NCBI RefSeq assembly: GCF_000219725.1 | Contig: NC_015732.1 | Location: 1,364,001-1,428,000, forward strand | Length of the DNA stretch: 64,000 nt | Source: Gracilinema caldarium DSM 7334 | GTDB lineage: Bacteria > Spirochaetota > Spirochaetia > Treponematales > Breznakiellaceae | Direction: 5' to 3' | Shown: positions 60,595 to 64,000 of the stretch, piece after piece | How the letters are laid out: each line of letters begins with the position of its first letter | How positions within the stretch are numbered: the stretch's first letter is position 1 | Program-made: the position numbers and the translations under genes | Notes under the pieces: generated by a model | Seen by the model: only the letters and a program-made list of their open reading frames with translations | The model's database searches: none | What the model was told of the DNA's origin: nothing

Positions 60595-62058
60595 ATGATA
60601 AGTGTTATCCTGCTTGTGCTTTTTTTTACCCTTATGACCGGAATTGGTATCTGGGGGATGGGGCGGACGAAGACCCTAGGTGACTTTTTCCTGGGCGGCC
60701 GGACCATGGGCCCGTGGATTTCAGCTATTGCATATGGAACTTCCTATTTTTCTGCAGTACTTTTTATCGGTTTTGCTGGTAAACAGGGCTGGCTCTTTGG
60801 ACTGAACGCCCTCTGGATTGCTTTGGGAAACTCCCTTATCGGCGCCATGGGTGCATGGCTTGTTTTAGCAAAACGGACCCGCACCATGACCCAGAATCTG
60901 GATACCATGACCATGCCGGAATTTCTTCAGGAACGGTATGGAGCACAGCATTTAAAACCTCTGGCCGCGGCTATCATTTTTTTCTTTCTACTTCCCTATT
61001 CTGCTTCAGTGTTTAAAGGGCTTGGACACCTCTTTGAGGCGGTCTTTCATATTCCCTATGATGTGGCACTTTTGCTTATGATTGGTTTTACTGGGATTTA
61101 CTTGGTACTGGGGGGCTACTTTGCCATCGCCATGACCGATCTTATTCAGGGGGCAGTCATGTTTATCGGTGCTATTGCCATGGTTCTCGTGGTTTATAGT
61201 AAGGAAGGCGGTCTGCTCACGACGCTCCGGCATATATTCGAAAACTATACTGCCCATATTCCGCCTCAGAGCCGCCCCTCAGTTATTACCATTCTTTCTG
61301 TAGTTTTTATGACCAGTTTTGGGCCCTGGGCGCTTCCCCAAATGGTGCAGAAATTTTATGCCATTAAAGACGAAGTAATGATTAAACGGGCTACAGTGGT
61401 AACAACGATATTTTCAGCGGTTATAGGCTTTTCTGCATATTTAGTAGGTGTAAGCTCCCATGTGTTTTTTAATCCTAATACTCTTCCTAAAACCGCCAAG
61501 GGAGCCATCAATTTTGATTCTATAGTACCAATCCTTCTGACTCAGCTCTTGCCGGAATTGCTACTGGCTATCATTCTCCTGTTAGTGCTTTCTGCATCAA
61601 TGTCAACCCTGTCTTCTTTGGTATTGGTTTCTTCCTCATCTGTGGCTATAGATCTCTATCCGGGCCGGGTCGCGGCGGAAAGCAAAAAGGACCGATCCAT
61701 TGCCATGATGCGCTTTCTTTCAGCGCTTTTTGTCATTATCTCCTATTTTATTTCTAAGTATCAGTTTGATGTCATTGTCACCCTTATGTCATTATCCTGG
61801 GGTGCTGTGGCTGGATCCTTTGGTGCCGCCTTTATTTACGGACTCTTCTGGAAAGGTGCCACCAAGGCCGGAGCCTATGGAGCGATGCTGAGCGGGCTCA
61901 TAACTGAAATAGTTCTTTTTTATATTCTGGGACCCGCCCAGTCTCCTCTCGCGGCGAGCCTTGCAATGCTCCTTCCTTTTGGAATCCTTCCACTCATTTC
62001 AACCTTTACTAAAAAACCGGATAAAAATGTACTCGACAGGGCCTATAAAGGCTTGTAA
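60595..62058 (+). CDS. Sodium:solute symporter (SSS/PutP family)
   Basis: 487 residues with AAGGAGG upstream. About thirteen hydrophobic helices. DFFLGGRTMGPWISAIAYGTSYFSA, the segment FTGIYLVLGGYFAIAMTDLIQG, and SASMSTLSSLVLVSSSSVAIDL are family signatures; the Ser-rich one forms the sodium site in helix 8. The solute cannot be named. It is 10 bases before iorA, so uptake of an organic or amino acid, then degraded to an arylpyruvate or 2-oxo acid, is a plausible link. Confidence 0.88.
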   Translation: MISVILLVLFFTLMTGIGIWGMGRTKTLGDFFLGGRTMGPWISAIAYGTSYFSAVLFIGFAGKQGWLFGLNALWIALGNSLIGAMGAWLVLAKRTRTMTQNLDTMTMPEFLQERYGAQHLKPLAAAIIFFFLLPYSASVFKGLGHLFEAVFHIPYDVALLLMIGFTGIYLVLGGYFAIAMTDLIQGAVMFIGAIAMVLVVYSKEGGLLTTLRHIFENYTAHIPPQSRPSVITILSVVFMTSFGPWALPQMVQKFYAIKDEVMIKRATVVTTIFSAVIGFSAYLVGVSSHVFFNPNTLPKTAKGAINFDSIVPILLTQLLPELLLAIILLLVLSASMSTLSSLVLVSSSSVAIDLYPGRVAAESKKDRSIAMMRFLSALFVIISYFISKYQFDVIVTLMSLSWGAVAGSFGAAFIYGLFWKGATKAGAYGAMLSGLITEIVLFYILGPAQSPLAASLAMLLPFGILPLISTFTKKPDKNVLDRAYKGL

Positions 62059-62068
62059 AGTGGATGTT

Positions 62069-63748
62069 ATGGAAGAACTAGCCTTACTTGGTGATGAGGC
62101 TGTTGCTTTGGGAGCTATCCATGCGGGATTGACCGCAGCTTATGGCTACCCTGGCACCCCCTCAACAGAAATAATGGAACGGCTCATTGCCGAATATGAA
62201 GCGGGCGGCCCCAAAGCCGCATGGTGTACAAACGAAAAAACTGCCCTCGAGGCAGCCCTTGGAGTCTCCTTTGCAGGCCGCCGTGCCATGGTGACTATGA
62301 AGCATGTAGGTCTTAATGTGGCGGCGGATCCTTTTGTTAATGGGGCTCTCCTTGGTATTAAGGGAGGTCTTGTTATAGCAGTAGCCGACGATCCGGGTAT
62401 GCACAGCTCCCAGAATGAGCAGGATTCTCGTTTCTATGCATCCTTTGCACTGGTGCCTTGTCTGGAACCCCGGACTCAGCAGGAAGCCTATGATCTTACC
62501 CGGGAAGCCTTTGATATTTCCGAAACCTTTCATGTACCGGTTTTGTTACGGCTTGTAACACGTCTCTCCCATGCCCGTTCCGGAGTACGGACTGCTCCCA
62601 GCCGAGACCAAAATTCTCTTTCTAAAGCAGACAAGCGGGAGTGGATGCTCCTCCCTGCCTATGCTCGCCGCCGCTATGCCTCCCTTTTGGAACGGCAGAG
62701 CTCGATCCATGTCTGGTCAGAAGCCCATCCTGTGAACCGACTTGAACTAGAAGGCCGGGACCTGAGCCGGGTAGTGATTACCACGGGCCTGGGGGGCAAC
62801 TATTACGAAGAAAACCTAGCTGACCTGAAAGTCCACCTTCAAAATCAAGGCCGACGACTGCCCGCTCGGCTTCACATTGGTGTCTATCCTGCCCCCCAGG
62901 CCCTGATTCGCCGACTATGTCAGGACGCTCAGGAAATCTTGATAATCGAAGAGGGTCAACCTCTGGTAGAACAAAACCTAAGGGGAATTTTACCTCAAAA
63001 ACCTGTTATCCATGGCAAGCTAGATGGAACCCTCCCTGCTTCGGGCGAACTGGACCCCGATGTAGTTCGGCCTGCCCTGGGGATTGCAGCACGACCGGCT
63101 TTACAGATCTCTGCATTGCAGGATGGTTCCTTTACGCTTCCCGGCAGACCACCCCAGCTTTGCAATGGCTGTCCCCATGGTGACAGTTATACCACTTTAC
63201 AGCTTGCGGTAGAGGGCCTTGAATCGGTAGCGATAACCTCCGACATCGGCTGTTATGCCCTGGGTGCTACCCCTCCCTATGATGTACCAGAAACGATCGT
63301 TTGCATGGGAGCCTCGGTGAATATGGCCAAGGGTGCCGCCGATGCGGGTATACAGCATGCCATTGGAGTTATTGGGGATTCAACCTTCCTTCATTCAGGT
63401 ATTACCCCTCTTATCGATGCCATTGCTTCCAATACCCCCATGACCCTTGTCATCCTGGATAACTCTATTGTAGCCATGACAGGTTGTCAGGACACGATGT
63501 TACCCTCTGAAGGTATTGCACAGCTGGTACTTGGGTTGGGAGTTGAACCAGACCATGTGATTCAGCTCGAAGCCAAGCGGTCCAACTTGGAAGTAAATGC
63601 TGAGATCCTTCGCAAAGAAATTCTATACCAGGGTGTCTCGGTAGTGATTTTCAAGCGGGAATGTATCGAAGCAATTAAAAAAAGACAGAAACTGGAGGCC
63701 GCAAAGAAGGCTAAACCGGTATGCGAAGACAGGGGAGGCCAGGCATGA
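62069..63748 (+). CDS. iorA: Indolepyruvate ferredoxin oxidoreductase, alpha subunit, no ferredoxin tail
   Basis: 559 residues from ATG 62069 (GTG 62060 in frame is an alternative). The N-terminal pyrimidine-binding part has AAYGYPGTPSTEIMERL; the TPP part has NGCPHGDSYTT, CNGC and IGDSTFLHSGI with LVILDNSIVAMTG. Such enzymes oxidise arylpyruvates to acyl-CoA with reduction of ferredoxin. Typical IorA ends in two 4Fe-4S clusters; here the chain stops after FKRECIEAIKK with no CxxCxxC run, so electrons may pass through a separate ferredoxin. iorB follows with a 4-base overlap. Confidence 0.87.
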   Translation: MEELALLGDEAVALGAIHAGLTAAYGYPGTPSTEIMERLIAEYEAGGPKAAWCTNEKTALEAALGVSFAGRRAMVTMKHVGLNVAADPFVNGALLGIKGGLVIAVADDPGMHSSQNEQDSRFYASFALVPCLEPRTQQEAYDLTREAFDISETFHVPVLLRLVTRLSHARSGVRTAPSRDQNSLSKADKREWMLLPAYARRRYASLLERQSSIHVWSEAHPVNRLELEGRDLSRVVITTGLGGNYYEENLADLKVHLQNQGRRLPARLHIGVYPAPQALIRRLCQDAQEILIIEEGQPLVEQNLRGILPQKPVIHGKLDGTLPASGELDPDVVRPALGIAARPALQISALQDGSFTLPGRPPQLCNGCPHGDSYTTLQLAVEGLESVAITSDIGCYALGATPPYDVPETIVCMGASVNMAKGAADAGIQHAIGVIGDSTFLHSGITPLIDAIASNTPMTLVILDNSIVAMTGCQDTMLPSEGIAQLVLGLGVEPDHVIQLEAKRSNLEVNAEILRKEILYQGVSVVIFKRECIEAIKKRQKLEAAKKAKPVCEDRGGQA

Positions 63749-64000
63749 AACGGGATATCATTTTAGCCGGAGTAGGCGGGCAGGGGATCCTTTCTGTGGC
63801 TGCCATTATTGCCAAGGCTGCGGTGGGTCAGCAGCTCCAGGTTAGACAATCAGAGGTCCATGGTATGTCCCAGCGGGGTGGGGCGGTTCTCGCACATCTC
63901 AGGATTGCTGATGGCATCATTTATTCTGATCTCGTCCCAAAGGGTGAGGCAGATCTCATTATTTCTATGGAGCCCCTCGAAAGTCTAAGGTACATTGGCT
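63745..64000 (+). CDS. iorB: Indolepyruvate ferredoxin oxidoreductase, beta subunit, cut by window edge
   Basis: ATG 63745 overlaps the iorA stop as ATGA, with AGGGGAGG upstream. The 85 codons present read MKRDIILAGVGGQGILSVAA, VRQSEVHGMSQRGGAVLAHL and DLVPKGEADLIISMEPLE, the gamma-type domain of 2-oxoacid:acceptor oxidoreductases. It pairs with IorA. The 3' part is outside the window. Confidence 0.9.
   Translation, partial: MKRDIILAGVGGQGILSVAAIIAKAAVGQQLQVRQSEVHGMSQRGGAVLAHLRIADGIIYSDLVPKGEADLIISMEPLESLRYIG

Noticed and set aside
1-64000. Insertion sequences, prophage or integrons
   Set aside because: No transposase, integrase, att-like direct repeat pair or phage structural gene was seen.

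Overview
The window comes from a diderm bacterium, most probably a spirochaete of the Treponema group. This is inferred from gene content and order: an LptD/OstA-like outer-membrane protein behind uvrA, the coupled series phoH, 7TM-HD (pgpH/yqfF), ybeY, tlyC/corC and a TPR protein, a DUF115 motility-type protein, lolC-lolD-lolE-like genes, PEGA-domain and outer-membrane barrel proteins. There is no rRNA, transposase, integrase or CRISPR array. It looks like chromosomal core with a few lineage-specific insertions. Gene density is very high and many neighbours overlap by 1-17 bases.

Layout. 1-3.0 kb: end-clipped HD-GYP-like gene (-), then a membrane protein and an AlaA-type aminotransferase (+). 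3.0-7.2 kb (-): lepB, a PASTA-bearing transpeptidase and a DUF115 protein. 7.25-12.4 kb (+): LysM/M23 protein, a 42-residue exported peptide, PIN-PhoH ATPase, a small coiled-coil protein and a beta-propeller/NodB-like fusion, closed by a terminator shared with tRNA-Val (-). 12.6-25.2 kb (+): uvrA, lptD-like, phoH, pgpH-like, ybeY, corC-like, TPR, a chain of overlapping genes. 25.2-26.5 kb (-): periplasmic protein. 26.6-41.1 kb (+): orphan Cas2-like protein, prfB with a +1 frameshift, PEGA protein, ftsY, an exported protein, lolC/D/E-like, mcsA, mcsB-like, clpC, a fumarylacetoacetase-family enzyme and a class V aminotransferase. 41.3-42.2 kb (+): glutathione peroxidase and OhrR with a 10+10 palindrome on the promoter. 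42.3-43.6 kb (-): glgC. 43.7-47.3 kb (+): mrfA-mrfB-like pair. 47.4-51.9 kb (-): uvrD/pcrA, a small membrane protein, an ArsB/NhaD-type permease and rdgB. 52.0-55.3 kb (+): two outer-membrane barrel proteins separated by three tandem hairpins. 55.3-60.3 kb (-): GT4 glycosyltransferase, DEAD-box helicase and radical SAM protein. 60.6-64.0 kb (+): sodium:solute symporter, iorA and the start of iorB.

Themes. Envelope building (lepB, transpeptidase, M23, lptD-like, lol genes, barrels), DNA repair (uvrA, uvrD, mrfAB, rdgB), translation and protein quality control (prfB, ybeY, ftsY, mcsA/mcsB/clpC) and peroxide defence (GPx/OhrR) dominate. The most unusual observations are these: several genes have a -10 box placed so that transcription should begin at or within 3 bases of the start codon (leaderless mRNAs); the McsB-like protein has lost family active-site motifs yet sits between mcsA and clpC; a Cas2-fold protein stands alone before prfB; three near-perfect hairpins separate two distant barrel paralogues; and a hairpin covers the start codon of the PIN-PhoH gene. 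All functional assignments come from reading the translated sequence; no database search was run.
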